Positions 1-7,746 of a DNA stretch of 64,000 bases are shown here, piece after piece (the first letter of the stretch is position 1; the number at the start of each line of letters is the position of its first letter). Source of the stretch: Burkholderiales bacterium (GTDB taxonomy: Bacteria > Pseudomonadota > Gammaproteobacteria > Burkholderiales > Burkholderiaceae_C); NCBI GenBank assembly GCA_003241965.1, contig QBMB01000005.1, positions 1-64,000 on the forward strand. Reading direction: 5' to 3'. Under the pieces are notes generated by a model. It made no database searches and was not told the DNA's origin. It was given only the letters and a program-made list of their open reading frames with translations. The translations under genes were made by a program, and so were the position numbers.

Positions 1-94
1 CAAGGACCCCGAGGCCCCGATCTTCTCGGTGGCCGACTACGGCCTGGAGGCCGATTTGTTCGTGGCAGTGCCTGAACTTGCAGCTGCAGTCTGA
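1..94 (+). CDS. etfA: Electron transfer flavoprotein alpha subunit, C-terminal end (partial)
   Basis: The reading frame that starts at base 2 gives the last 30 residues of an EtfA protein. The segment [19 protein letters not shown] is the conserved end of the FAD-binding domain, and the stop is at 92-94. EtfA/EtfB take electrons from acyl-CoA dehydrogenases and pass them to the quinone pool. Its place just before a cluster with several acyl-CoA dehydrogenases fits that role. Most of the gene lies left of the window, so its start and operon are unknown. Confidence 0.85.
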   Translation, partial: KDPEAPIFSVADYGLEADLFVAVPELAAAV

Positions 95-138
95 CCGGCT
101 TCCAAGAACCTTGGTCGCGGCGTCTGTTCGTGGCACAA

Positions 139-149
139 TGGTAGAACCA
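139..149. promoter_or_regulatory. Putative FadR/GntR-type operator (site 1 of 7)
   Basis: The sequence is TGGT-AGA-ACCA, with AA before and AT after, so the symmetry extends outward. It lies 38 bases before the GTG of the first CoA-transferase gene. The same palindrome recurs at the heads of six other units in this cluster, and two FadR-type regulators are encoded at 14135-15837. Members of that family are known to bind TGGT-N3-ACCA-like sites. Assignment to those regulators is inference. Confidence 0.55.
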
Positions 150-186
150 ATAATTCATTTGGCACAGATGCCCGAAAGTCCTCCCC

Positions 187-1449
187 GTGTTTGATCAAGC
201 CAGAATCAATAGCCTGCCCGTGCAGGAGCCGAGAGCAGCCTCAGGACCGGGTGTGCTCGCCGGAACGCGGGTGATCGATTTCACGCACTTTGTTGCGGGT
301 CCCCTCGCCACGATGACCTTGGCAGACTTCGGCGCCGATGTAGTCAAGGTCGAGGCGCCAAAAAAGGGAGACGACTTCCGCTATTACCCGCCTTCAGATC
401 CCGAGCTGGAGGCGCAGGGCGCTCCCTACCTCTGGACCAACCGGAACAAGCGAAGTCTCGGCCTCGACATGAAGTCGCCCGCGGGGCTGTCGGTTGCCAA
501 GGCCTTGATCGAATCCGCCGATGTGCTGGTGGAAAACTTCTCCACCGGCGTGATGGAGCGCTTCGGCCTCGACTACGAGACCTGCCGAAAGATCAATCCA
601 CGCCTCATCTACTGTTCGGTCTCCGCCTACGGCAGAACCGGCCCCTACGCGGACCGTCTCGGCTTCGACCCCATCGCACAGGCGGAAAGCGGCTTCATTT
701 CCATGAATGGCTATCCCGATCGTCAGGGTGTGCGCACTGGGTCGGCCATCATGGACATCAGCACCGCCATGACAGCCACCAACGCGATCCTGATGGCCTT
801 GCTGGCCCGCGCCAAGGATGGCCTTGGGCAGTTCGTCGAGGTCGCACTGTTTGACACGGCGATCCTGATGACCGGCTTTGCGGCCATGCAGCACCTCACA
901 ACGGGCCACGAACCGAAGCGCAATGGCAACACGAGCCCTGATACCTGCCCGTCCGGCGTCTTCCAGTGCGAGGACCTACCGTTCTACATCAACTGCGGCA
1001 ACGACGGTATTTTCGTGCGACTTTTTGAGCAGGTACTTGAGCGGCCCGACATCGCCCACGACCCGGTGCTGTCAAAGCGGGCCAACCGGCTCTCTCAACG
1101 CGAACGCCTGTTCCAGCTGATGGAGGAAGAATTCGCCAAACATCCCTGGAGCCATTGGCAGCCGAAACTGCGCGCTGCCGGGGTGCCCAGTGGGCAAGTC
1201 CGCACATTGGCGCAGGCGTTGGCGTCCGACGAGTCACGTTCGCGCAACCTGGTCAACCGCATCCCCCATCCAGTCAAGGGCTGGATACCGAATGTGGCGA
1301 GCCCGCTGCGTTTGGCGCGCACCCCAGCGATGGACTCGAAGGCCGCCCCGGCGGTTGGAGCCGACACCAACGAGATCCTGGGTGACGTGCTGCATTTCAA
1401 CGAAGACCGGATTCGCGAACTGCGTGAAGCCGGGGCTTTCGGCAGCTGA
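187..1449 (+). CDS. CaiB/BaiF family (family III) CoA-transferase
   Basis: This 420-residue protein matches family III CoA-transferases, which move CoA between acyl-CoA and a free acid through an aspartyl-CoA intermediate. The opening LAGTRVIDFTHFVAGPLAT and the later GLGQFVEVALFDTAIL, with the expected catalytic Asp in LFDTA, are family hallmarks. The start chosen is GTG at 187, which has no clear ribosome-binding site. A GTG at 253 is preceded by AGGA six bases upstream and would still keep the whole domain. The gene heads a unit with a thiolase-like protein, a DUF35 protein and an acyl-CoA dehydrogenase. It may activate the acid degraded by that set; the substrate is unknown. Confidence 0.85.
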   Translation: MFDQARINSLPVQEPRAASGPGVLAGTRVIDFTHFVAGPLATMTLADFGADVVKVEAPKKGDDFRYYPPSDPELEAQGAPYLWTNRNKRSLGLDMKSPAGLSVAKALIESADVLVENFSTGVMERFGLDYETCRKINPRLIYCSVSAYGRTGPYADRLGFDPIAQAESGFISMNGYPDRQGVRTGSAIMDISTAMTATNAILMALLARAKDGLGQFVEVALFDTAILMTGFAAMQHLTTGHEPKRNGNTSPDTCPSGVFQCEDLPFYINCGNDGIFVRLFEQVLERPDIAHDPVLSKRANRLSQRERLFQLMEEEFAKHPWSHWQPKLRAAGVPSGQVRTLAQALASDESRSRNLVNRIPHPVKGWIPNVASPLRLARTPAMDSKAAPAVGADTNEILGDVLHFNEDRIRELREAGAFGS

Positions 1450-1466
1450 TCTGAGGGTTTGTCCGA

Positions 1467-2660
1467 ATGACCCGCAATGTAGCGATCATTGGCACCAGCG
1501 CCATTCCGGTCGGCCGTCACCAGACGGCCGACGACGCCGAACTGCAGACGCTCGAGCACGAGATCATGACCCGTCTAGTGGTCGATGCGGTCCGCGATGC
1601 AGGGGTCGACAAGCAGGACATCCAGAGCCTGGTTTTCACGTTGCCGCGCCCCTACACGCGCCAGAAGTATTTCCACACCTTCCTGATGGGGCAACTTCGG
1701 CTGGCATGCCGTGGCAACGTGATGGAGGTGATGGGCAATGGGATGACGGCAGCCCTGGCGTTCGACCAAGCCTGCAACGACATCATGTTGGGCCGCGCCA
1801 ATGTCGCCCTCGCGCTGGGCATCAACATGGAAAGCGCGGTTTCGGCGGCCGAGCACATGATGAGTAGCATGCGAACCACGGGTGACGTGGACTTCCATAC
1901 GTCGGCCGGCTTTACGCCGATCGCCTGGTATGCGATGGATGCCATGCGGTACATGTACGAACATGGCGCGACGCGCGAACAGCTCGGGTCTGTCGCGGTC
2001 AAGAATCGTTTTCACGCATCGTTGAATCCACTGGCGCAGTACCGCAAGCGGGTAACGCTCGAAGAAGTCGTCGGTCAACGCCCCATCGTCGAACCGCTCG
2101 GGCTGTACGACGTTCCGCCCCGTGGCGATGGCGCAGCCTGCCTGGTGCTGGCCAGCGAGGACGTCGCCAAGTCGCTTGGCCGCCCTTACGTGTTGGTGCG
2201 AGGACGCGGATTCTGCCATGACGGCACCCACCAGATCAGCGACATCCCGAATGACATGATCGCTTTCGACTCCGCGCGGCAGGCCTCTGCCACGGCCTAC
2301 GAACAGGCCGGCATCACCCCGATGCAGATCGACGTCGCCGAACTCTATGCGCCATGCACCATCGTCGAGGTGCTGGTGAGCGAGGCCATAGGATTGGTGC
2401 CTGTGGGACAGGGTGCACGCGCCTCTTTCGAGGGCGAAACCACGCTCGGCGGCCGGATCCCGATTTCCACGTCGGGTGGCCTGATGTCGCGCGGTCATCC
2501 TGCCTACGTGACGTCCCTCTACAACTACGTGGAGCTCGCAGATCAACTGCGCGGTCGTGCGGGTGAGCGCCAGGTGCGCAACGCACGTTTCGGCGTGGCC
2601 ACCGGCGAGCTTGGCAACTACAACGCAGCCCTAGTCCACGTGCTGGAGGCCATGCAATGA
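1467..2660 (+). CDS. Thiolase-fold protein, Ltp2/SCP2-like, probable retro-aldolase or thiolase
   Basis: This 397-residue protein has the two-lobed thiolase fold: an N-terminal AIIGTSAIPVGR start, a central SARQASATAYEQAGI segment, and a late GGLMSRGHP motif that keeps the catalytic His. Where thiolases carry the nucleophilic Cys, the sequence reads MEVMGNGMTAALAF with no Cys. That, plus the overlapping downstream DUF35 gene, matches the Ltp2-DUF35 type of acyl-CoA retro-aldolase known from steroid side-chain degradation. GAGGG lies nine bases before the ATG. Aldolase activity is inferred, and a degenerate thiolase remains possible. Confidence 0.75.
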   Translation: MTRNVAIIGTSAIPVGRHQTADDAELQTLEHEIMTRLVVDAVRDAGVDKQDIQSLVFTLPRPYTRQKYFHTFLMGQLRLACRGNVMEVMGNGMTAALAFDQACNDIMLGRANVALALGINMESAVSAAEHMMSSMRTTGDVDFHTSAGFTPIAWYAMDAMRYMYEHGATREQLGSVAVKNRFHASLNPLAQYRKRVTLEEVVGQRPIVEPLGLYDVPPRGDGAACLVLASEDVAKSLGRPYVLVRGRGFCHDGTHQISDIPNDMIAFDSARQASATAYEQAGITPMQIDVAELYAPCTIVEVLVSEAIGLVPVGQGARASFEGETTLGGRIPISTSGGLMSRGHPAYVTSLYNYVELADQLRGRAGERQVRNARFGVATGELGNYNAALVHVLEAMQ

Positions 2661-3106
2661 CCTTGACGCAATTGTCTGTCGATGCGCAGCGCGCCTATCC
2701 GCCGCGAATGTCGACGTTCACGCAAACTTTCTGGTCGGCCCTTGCCGAGGGGCGCTGGACAACCACGCGATGCAAGGCTTGTGCGCGCCAAACCTTCCCG
2801 CCCAAACCCGTTTGTCCGCATTGCTGGTCCACGGAAATCGAGTGGAGCGAACTCGGCGCGACTGGCATCTTGTATTCGTGGACCCGGATCCATGCCGCCC
2901 CGGCGGTGTTCGCAGCCGAATCACCCTACGCCGTCGGCATCGTGGATCTCGAAGACGGCATCCGCTTGGCGTGTCGGCTGGTGGAGCGCGATGACTTGCC
3001 GCTCACCGTGGGCCAGCCGGTGGAAATGCTGGTCCTTCAATACGGGGACGGTCCCCTTTTCGCTGCGCGCCCGCGCGGCAACAACCAACTTAAGTCTGGA
3101 GAATGA
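2657..3106 (+). CDS. DUF35 zinc-ribbon/OB-fold acyl-CoA-associated protein
   Basis: This 149-residue protein has an N-terminal zinc ribbon with Cys39, Cys42, Cys53 and Cys56 (RCKACARQTFPPKPVCPHC), followed by an OB-fold segment around GATGILYSWTRIH. Such proteins partner thiolase-fold enzymes or MaoC hydratases that act on acyl-CoA. The start overlaps the stop of the thiolase-like gene (ATGA), which suggests translational coupling and a two-subunit enzyme with that protein. It is one of three such pairs in the window. Confidence 0.85.
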   Translation: MTLTQLSVDAQRAYPPRMSTFTQTFWSALAEGRWTTTRCKACARQTFPPKPVCPHCWSTEIEWSELGATGILYSWTRIHAAPAVFAAESPYAVGIVDLEDGIRLACRLVERDDLPLTVGQPVEMLVLQYGDGPLFAARPRGNNQLKSGE

Positions 3107-3107
3107 A

Positions 3108-4265
3108 ATGTCCTTGATCAACACCGTTGGCCTGACCGACGACCAGCGCATGATGCGCGAAGGTGTGCTGGATCTGCTGAGCCGACACCTGCCGTGGGAA
3201 AACGTCCGAAAGATGGACGAGTCCCGCGAATTCCCGCACGAAGCCTACCAAGCACTTGCCGACGCTGGCTACATCAGCCTGTTCTATCCAGAAGAACTCG
3301 GTGGCATGGGCGGGTCCTACCGCGATATCGCTGTGTTCCTGGAGACCCTGGGCTACTACTACACCGGTATCGCGCAGGCCATCACCACGTCCGCCGTCTA
3401 TGCCGGCATGCATATCGCCAAGTTCGGCACGCCAGAACAGAAGAAGGAGTTGGTGCCGAAGATCATTGCAGGCACGGCGAAGCTGGCCCTTGCCATGTCC
3501 GAGCCGGGCACGGGCTCCGACGTGGCTGGCCTGAAGACCTTCGCCGAGCGAAGTGGCGACGAGTACATCTTGAACGGCAGCAAGGTGTGGATCACCTGCG
3601 CCCACGTTGCCGACTATCTGGTGGTGATCACCCGTACCGACCGCGACGGAGCCAACCGGCACCAGGGGATCAGCACGCTTCTGGTTCCCACCAACACGCC
3701 GGGTGTCACCATCCGCCCGTTGTCCATGCTGGGCCGTCGCACGTCTCACGCCAACGAGGTCTTCTTCGACAACGTGCGCGTGCCTGCGGCCAATCTGTTC
3801 GGCGGCGAAGGCAAGGCGTGGAAGAACATCATGAGCTGCCTGGGTCTGGAGCGCCTGGGTTTGGCGGCCATCTCGGCCGGTCACTGCTTCAAGATCACCG
3901 AGTACGCCCGCGCATATGCAAAGGAGCGTGTGCAGTTCGGCCAGCCGATCTCCGAGTTCCAGGTGATCCAGCACAAGCTGGCCGACATGCTGATCCTGTC
4001 GGAGACGGCGCGCCAGATGGTCTACCGCACAGCCGATGTGCTGGACGCGGGTCTTCCAGCGGTGACTGAGGCGTCGATCGCCAAGATCGTCGCCACAGAA
4101 AACAACTTCAAGTGTGCCGACATTGGCATGCAGGTCATGGGCGGTGCTGGCTATTCGATGGAGTACGACATGCAGATGTTCTTCCGCGATTCGCGTGTGG
4201 GCCCTATCGGTGGCGGTACCAACGAGATCCAACGAAATATCCTCGCCAAGCAGATGGACCTCTGA
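3108..4265 (+). CDS. Acyl-CoA dehydrogenase
   Basis: This 385-residue flavoprotein oxidises an acyl-CoA to the 2-enoyl-CoA and passes electrons to Etf. Recognisable parts are the N-terminal helical domain (LTDDQRMMREGVLDLL), the mid-domain SEPGTGSDVAG and KVWITCAH segments that bind FAD and substrate, and the C-terminal GGAGYSMEYDMQMFFRD and GGGTNEIQRNILA motifs. The ATG at 3108 is one base after the DUF35 stop. An open frame continues further upstream, but it only overlaps the DUF35 gene out of frame. The gene ends the first unit and is followed by a terminator. Confidence 0.9.
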   Translation: MSLINTVGLTDDQRMMREGVLDLLSRHLPWENVRKMDESREFPHEAYQALADAGYISLFYPEELGGMGGSYRDIAVFLETLGYYYTGIAQAITTSAVYAGMHIAKFGTPEQKKELVPKIIAGTAKLALAMSEPGTGSDVAGLKTFAERSGDEYILNGSKVWITCAHVADYLVVITRTDRDGANRHQGISTLLVPTNTPGVTIRPLSMLGRRTSHANEVFFDNVRVPAANLFGGEGKAWKNIMSCLGLERLGLAAISAGHCFKITEYARAYAKERVQFGQPISEFQVIQHKLADMLILSETARQMVYRTADVLDAGLPAVTEASIAKIVATENNFKCADIGMQVMGGAGYSMEYDMQMFFRDSRVGPIGGGTNEIQRNILAKQMDL

Positions 4266-4287
4266 CGCCTGATCTGACACCGTATGA

Positions 4288-4326
4288 AAGAAGCCCGGGC
4301 GCACAAGCGGCCGGGCTTCTTTGTTT
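4288..4326 (+). terminator. Rho-independent terminator
   Basis: GAAGCCCGG and CCGGGCTTC form a nine-pair stem around a twelve-base loop, followed by TTTGTTT. It sits 22 bases after the acyl-CoA dehydrogenase stop, between convergent genes, and probably ends the unit that begins near 187. Confidence 0.8.
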
Positions 4327-4346
4327 GAGACGGACAGCGGGGAGGC

Positions 4347-4826
4347 TCAGTCTTCCTTCGGTCGACAGCGGTACATCAGCGTGGTGACCATCGAATGGAC
4401 AGTCTCGCCGCGCTGGTTCTTGATCTTTCGGTCGAACACGACGATGCCCTGGTTGGCCTTGCTGGTCAGCTTCTTTTCGGTGGGCGTGATCACCACATGC
4501 AACGTATCGCCGTGCTTGACCGGCAAGTGCATGCGCCACTGGTCATTGCCCAGCATCGCGACAATGGTGCCATCGTTGATGCCGCTCAGGCATTGCAGGC
4601 CTCCGGCGATGGCCAACACCAGCGGTCCGTGCGCGATCGGCTCGCCATAGGGCTGCGTCTTGCAGAACTCGTGGTCTATGTGGGGTGCATTGTGGTCACC
4701 CGACAGACAGGCGAAGTTGACGATGTCGGTCGAGGTGACAGTGCGGCGAGACGTGACGATCGTCTTTCCGATCTCGAAGTCTTCGTAGTACATGCCCCGG
4801 GGCTTGGACATTTCGGTTTCAGGCAT
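4347..4826 (-). CDS. MaoC-family (R)-hydratase/dehydratase-like protein
   Basis: This 159-residue hot-dog protein carries the MaoC-type motif SGDHNAPHIDHEFC, with the Asp and His expected for hydration of trans-2-enoyl-CoA, followed by PIAHGPLVLAIAGG. The start is the ATG at 4826, two bases after the stop of the upstream DUF2889 gene; AAGGAG sits just before it. The frame stays open further upstream but that stretch overlaps DUF2889. The two genes form a small minus-strand unit. The protein probably supplies the hydration step for one of the acyl-CoA dehydrogenases here. Confidence 0.85.
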   Translation of the reverse strand: MPETEMSKPRGMYYEDFEIGKTIVTSRRTVTSTDIVNFACLSGDHNAPHIDHEFCKTQPYGEPIAHGPLVLAIAGGLQCLSGINDGTIVAMLGNDQWRMHLPVKHGDTLHVVITPTEKKLTSKANQGIVVFDRKIKNQRGETVHSMVTTLMYRCRPKED

Positions 4827-4828
4827 GT

Positions 4829-5437
4829 TCACTCCTTGGCCGGCCCGTTGCCGGCGGTTGCGGTGGGTTGAAAAAACTGGGGCTGGTACTTCATCACCAC
4901 CGGCCCATCGAGCCGCCAGGAATGGCATTGGCCCAGGAAATGTGGGCGCTCGTCCGGCGCCGGCTCACCCAGACGATGTCGCTCCTGAAATTGCCAGGTG
5001 GGAATGGTCTGCAGGGCAGCCGTTGCCATGTTCACCAGCAGTTCTCGCAGGTGGGTGCAGCTCTCCACACCGCCCAGGCGCTCGTTGATGGCAAGGCGCC
5101 AGCCTTTGCCCATGTGAACGCCAACGATCGCTTGCAGACTGTCCTCCACGTCTTTGCAGAACTGGAACGGTGTGTCGGCCATTCGGCTGGTGATCTCACG
5201 CACCAGCAAGGCGTCGTCCACGGTGGCCGTGATGGCCATGCGGTGCACGAACTGACCAGCTGGCAGCAGGTCTTTCTCGTACACCTGCGTGTCGTAGTGC
5301 CGCAAGTCACGCAGCTCGCCTTCGATATCCCAGAGGCTGTCGGCGCGTCGGTACCCGTTGTATTCGACCGACCGGGTGTGGAGGCGTTGGCGTTCGACAG
5401 GCATGCGGAAAGGATGGGTGGCTTGGACTTGGAACAT
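4829..5437 (-). CDS. DUF2889 domain-containing protein
   Basis: This 202-residue protein matches the DUF2889 family, whose function is not established. The pattern YRRADSLWDIEGEL, then PAGQFVHRMAITATVDD, CKDVEDSLQAIVGVHMGKGW and GGVESCTHLRELL, is typical, including the conserved CTHL near the C-terminus. It is co-directional with the MaoC gene, which starts two bases after its stop. The ATG at 5437 lacks a clear ribosome-binding site, and a second in-frame ATG lies at 5404. The operator at 5466-5482 lies just upstream and is shared with the divergent CoA-transferase. Confidence 0.8.
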   Translation of the reverse strand: MFQVQATHPFRMPVERQRLHTRSVEYNGYRRADSLWDIEGELRDLRHYDTQVYEKDLLPAGQFVHRMAITATVDDALLVREITSRMADTPFQFCKDVEDSLQAIVGVHMGKGWRLAINERLGGVESCTHLRELLVNMATAALQTIPTWQFQERHRLGEPAPDERPHFLGQCHSWRLDGPVVMKYQPQFFQPTATAGNGPAKE

Positions 5438-5465
5438 GAAACCGGGTTTCGTGTTTAAAATTTGT

Positions 5466-5482
5466 CAATGGTTGGGCCATTG
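5466..5482. promoter_or_regulatory. Putative FadR/GntR-type operator (site 2 of 7) inside a promoter
   Basis: CAATGG-TTGGG-CCATTG is a perfect inverted repeat with a TGGT-TGG-GCCA core. It lies between a possible -35 (TTGTCA, 5462-5467) and -10 (TATAGT, 5483-5488) for the rightward CoA-transferase gene, a position suited to repression. It also lies upstream of the leftward DUF2889-MaoC unit. The identical 17 bases recur at 40149-40165. Promoter boxes were judged by eye. Confidence 0.6.
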
Positions 5483-5560
5483 TATAGTTGAGGTATGTAA
5501 AGGGCAACTGTCTCCGGCCCATGGACGGCCTTCAACAGCCGCATCGAAAGGACTTCTCTC

Positions 5561-6673
5561 ATGACAAATTCTTCCCATCCCGCTCGTGGCGGTCCTCTGG
5601 CAGGACTGCGCGTCGTCGAGTTCGCTGGTCTCGGCCCAGGACCGTTCGCCTGCATGCTGCTGTCGGACATGGGTGCGGAGGTGATCCGGGTGGATCGTCC
5701 GGGCGCCCGCCTGGGTAACCGCAATGACATCATCGGCCGCGGCCGGCAGACGGTGCTGCTGGACCTGAAGGACCCTGCGGCCACCACGCAGATTCTGGAA
5801 CTGTTGGCCGAAGCCGACGTCCTGGTCGAAGGATTTCGGCCCGGCGTCATGGAGCGACTCGGACTGGGTCCCGAAGCCGTGGCGAAGCGCAACCCACGGC
5901 TGGTCTACGGTCGCATGACAGGGTGGGGCCAGCAGGGACCGCTCGCGCACGCAGCAGGGCACGACATCAATTACATTGCCCTCGCAGGCGCTCTGGCTGC
6001 GATCGGCGAACCAGGTGGGGCGCCTGTGCCGCCGCTGAACCTTGTCGGTGACTATGGCGGTGGCAGCTTGTACTTGGTCGTTGGCATACTGGCTGCTGTG
6101 CTCGAGGCGCGCCGCAGCGGACAGGGGCAGGTGGTGGATGCCGCCATCTGCGATGGCGTGGTTTCCCTCATGAGCCTGTTTCAGTCCCAGGCCCTTCTTG
6201 GCAGGCACACCGAGGAGCGCGGCAGCAACCCATTGGATGGCGGTGCGCCCTACTACGGGGTGTACGAGACGGGGGATGGCGGTTACGTGTCCCTGGGGCC
6301 GATCGAACCCAAGTTCTTCGCCCTGTTGTGCGAGAAGATCGATCTGCCTGCGGATTTGCGGGATGCCCAGAACGACCGCGCCCGCTGGCCAGCCTTGCGC
6401 GAGGCCATCGCCAGCCGCATCAAGGTCCGCACGCGCGCCCAATGGTGCGACCTGCTGGAGGGCAGCGACGTCTGCTTCGCTCCGGTGTTGCCATTGAGCG
6501 AAGCGGCCGCACATCCGCACAACCAGGCGCGAGGAAACTTCGTGGAGCTCGACGGTGTCATGCATACAGCACCCGCGCCGCGCTTTTCCCGCACGCCCTC
6601 AGTCATACAAGGGTCGGCGCCCACAGCTCCCGTTGCGCCCGAGGAAGTTCTGCAGCGCTGGCGCGGCGTTTAA
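5561..6673 (+). CDS. CaiB/BaiF family (family III) CoA-transferase
   Basis: This 370-residue protein is a family III CoA-transferase or related racemase. LAGLRVVEFAGLGPGPFACMLL opens the Rossmann-like part, and GQGQVVDAAICDGVV holds the probable catalytic Asp. The shorter length, the start and the GPGPFACMLLSDMGAEV segment resemble alpha-methylacyl-CoA racemases, so racemisation of a 2-methyl-branched acyl-CoA is a real alternative. AAGGA lies eight bases before the ATG. It is a single-gene unit behind operator site 2. Confidence 0.85.
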   Translation: MTNSSHPARGGPLAGLRVVEFAGLGPGPFACMLLSDMGAEVIRVDRPGARLGNRNDIIGRGRQTVLLDLKDPAATTQILELLAEADVLVEGFRPGVMERLGLGPEAVAKRNPRLVYGRMTGWGQQGPLAHAAGHDINYIALAGALAAIGEPGGAPVPPLNLVGDYGGGSLYLVVGILAAVLEARRSGQGQVVDAAICDGVVSLMSLFQSQALLGRHTEERGSNPLDGGAPYYGVYETGDGGYVSLGPIEPKFFALLCEKIDLPADLRDAQNDRARWPALREAIASRIKVRTRAQWCDLLEGSDVCFAPVLPLSEAAAHPHNQARGNFVELDGVMHTAPAPRFSRTPSVIQGSAPTAPVAPEEVLQRWRGV

Positions 6674-6688
6674 TGCGACGAGCCGGGC

Positions 6689-7642
6689 CTACAGGTCGAG
6701 TGTCAGTACGGGTCCGAGCGACCCTGAGCAGCACGGCATGACGACGCGGTTGCTGGCACGCTCCTCATCGCTCAGGCATTCGTCGCGGTGGTCCGGCTGG
6801 CCATGCAGGACATTGACGCGGCAGCTGCCGCAGATGCCTTGTGTGCAGGAATAGGGTAAGGCGACCCCAGCGTCCAGCAGCGTGTCCAGCATCGATCGGC
6901 CAGGCACTACGCGCAGGCTGCGCCCGTCGCGCATGAGTCGCAGTTGGTAACCACCATCTGTAGCGGCCGCCTGCGTGGCACTGAACCGTTCGTAGTGAAC
7001 GTGGCTGAGCGGCAGCGCCTGCGTGGCGTCGAGAAAGCCGTCGATCATCGCCGCAGGGCCGCAGCAGTAGAAGTGGCTGCCGGCCGGGGCTGATGCGACG
7101 ATCGCGCGCAGGTCCATGCGGGTGTCTCCGTCAGCCGTGACATAGCGGTGCAGCTCGGCCCGCCCACGGGCCTGCAGTCGGCCCAACTCCGCGGTGAAGG
7201 CCATCTCCCGCAAATGACGTGCGGAGTAATGCAGGCTCCAGCCGCGACCGAGTTCGCTGAGCCGACCGACCATGGGCAAAAGGGGCGTGATGCCGATACC
7301 GCCTGCAACCAGAACGCTGTGCAGTGCCGTCTCGTCGAGTTCGAATTCGTTGCGCGGTCCGTGGATCTCCAGCCGCATGCCGACCCGCGCCTGCTCGTGG
7401 AACCAGGCGGAGCCACCACGGCTGGCCGGCTCGCGCCGGATGGCGATCCGGTAGCACCCGCGGTCGGCTGGGGAGCTGGAGATGGAGTAGCTGCGACGTG
7501 GCCCTCCCGGGACCTGCACGTCGACATGGGCTCCAGCTTTGAACGTCGGCAGCTTCCTTCCCTCAGGGTCGACCAGTTCGAAAGACGCGGTGCCATCGGA
7601 CTCGAGGCGAATCTGGCGCAGCAACAGGGAAAGGGCTTGCAT
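6689..7642 (-). CDS. VanB/phthalate-dioxygenase-reductase type oxidoreductase (FMN, 2Fe-2S)
   Basis: This 317-residue electron-transfer protein has an N-terminal flavin domain with RSYS at 50-53, a nucleotide-binding part with GGIGITP (114-120) and CCGPAAMI (193-200), and a C-terminal plant-type 2Fe-2S domain with Cys266, Cys271, Cys274 and Cys304. This order defines the single-component reductases of class IA Rieske oxygenases. It is divergent from the Rieske oxygenase gene across a 104-base region holding operator site 3. It very probably feeds NAD(P)H electrons to that oxygenase. Confidence 0.9.
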   Translation of the reverse strand: MQALSLLLRQIRLESDGTASFELVDPEGRKLPTFKAGAHVDVQVPGGPRRSYSISSSPADRGCYRIAIRREPASRGGSAWFHEQARVGMRLEIHGPRNEFELDETALHSVLVAGGIGITPLLPMVGRLSELGRGWSLHYSARHLREMAFTAELGRLQARGRAELHRYVTADGDTRMDLRAIVASAPAGSHFYCCGPAAMIDGFLDATQALPLSHVHYERFSATQAAATDGGYQLRLMRDGRSLRVVPGRSMLDTLLDAGVALPYSCTQGICGSCRVNVLHGQPDHRDECLSDEERASNRVVMPCCSGSLGPVLTLDL

Positions 7643-7681
7643 GGTCGGGCTTGATCTTGGGCTTGCCGACCGGCGCCGGCG

Positions 7682-7711
7682 TTGACGAAATATCGGAAGT
7701 GGTGATACGAT
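7682..7711 (+). promoter_or_regulatory. Putative sigma-70 promoter of the Rieske oxygenase unit
   Basis: TTGACG (7682-7687) and TACGAT (7706-7711) are separated by 18 bases. The predicted start point falls on the operator at 7719-7729, which is a common arrangement for repression. Confidence 0.45.
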
Positions 7712-7718
7712 TGTTCAA

Positions 7719-7729
7719 TGGTACGACCA
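7719..7729. promoter_or_regulatory. Putative FadR/GntR-type operator (site 3 of 7)
   Basis: TGGT-ACG-ACCA lies between the divergent reductase and Rieske oxygenase genes, just downstream of a possible promoter and 17 bases before the oxygenase ATG. It shares the palindrome of the other six sites in the cluster. Confidence 0.55.
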
Positions 7730-7746
7730 AACAAGGATGATTGCAA

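Noticed and set aside
3090-4304. A 404-codon open frame opposite the acyl-CoA dehydrogenase
   Set aside because: It is His-rich antisense reading with no motif and includes the terminator.
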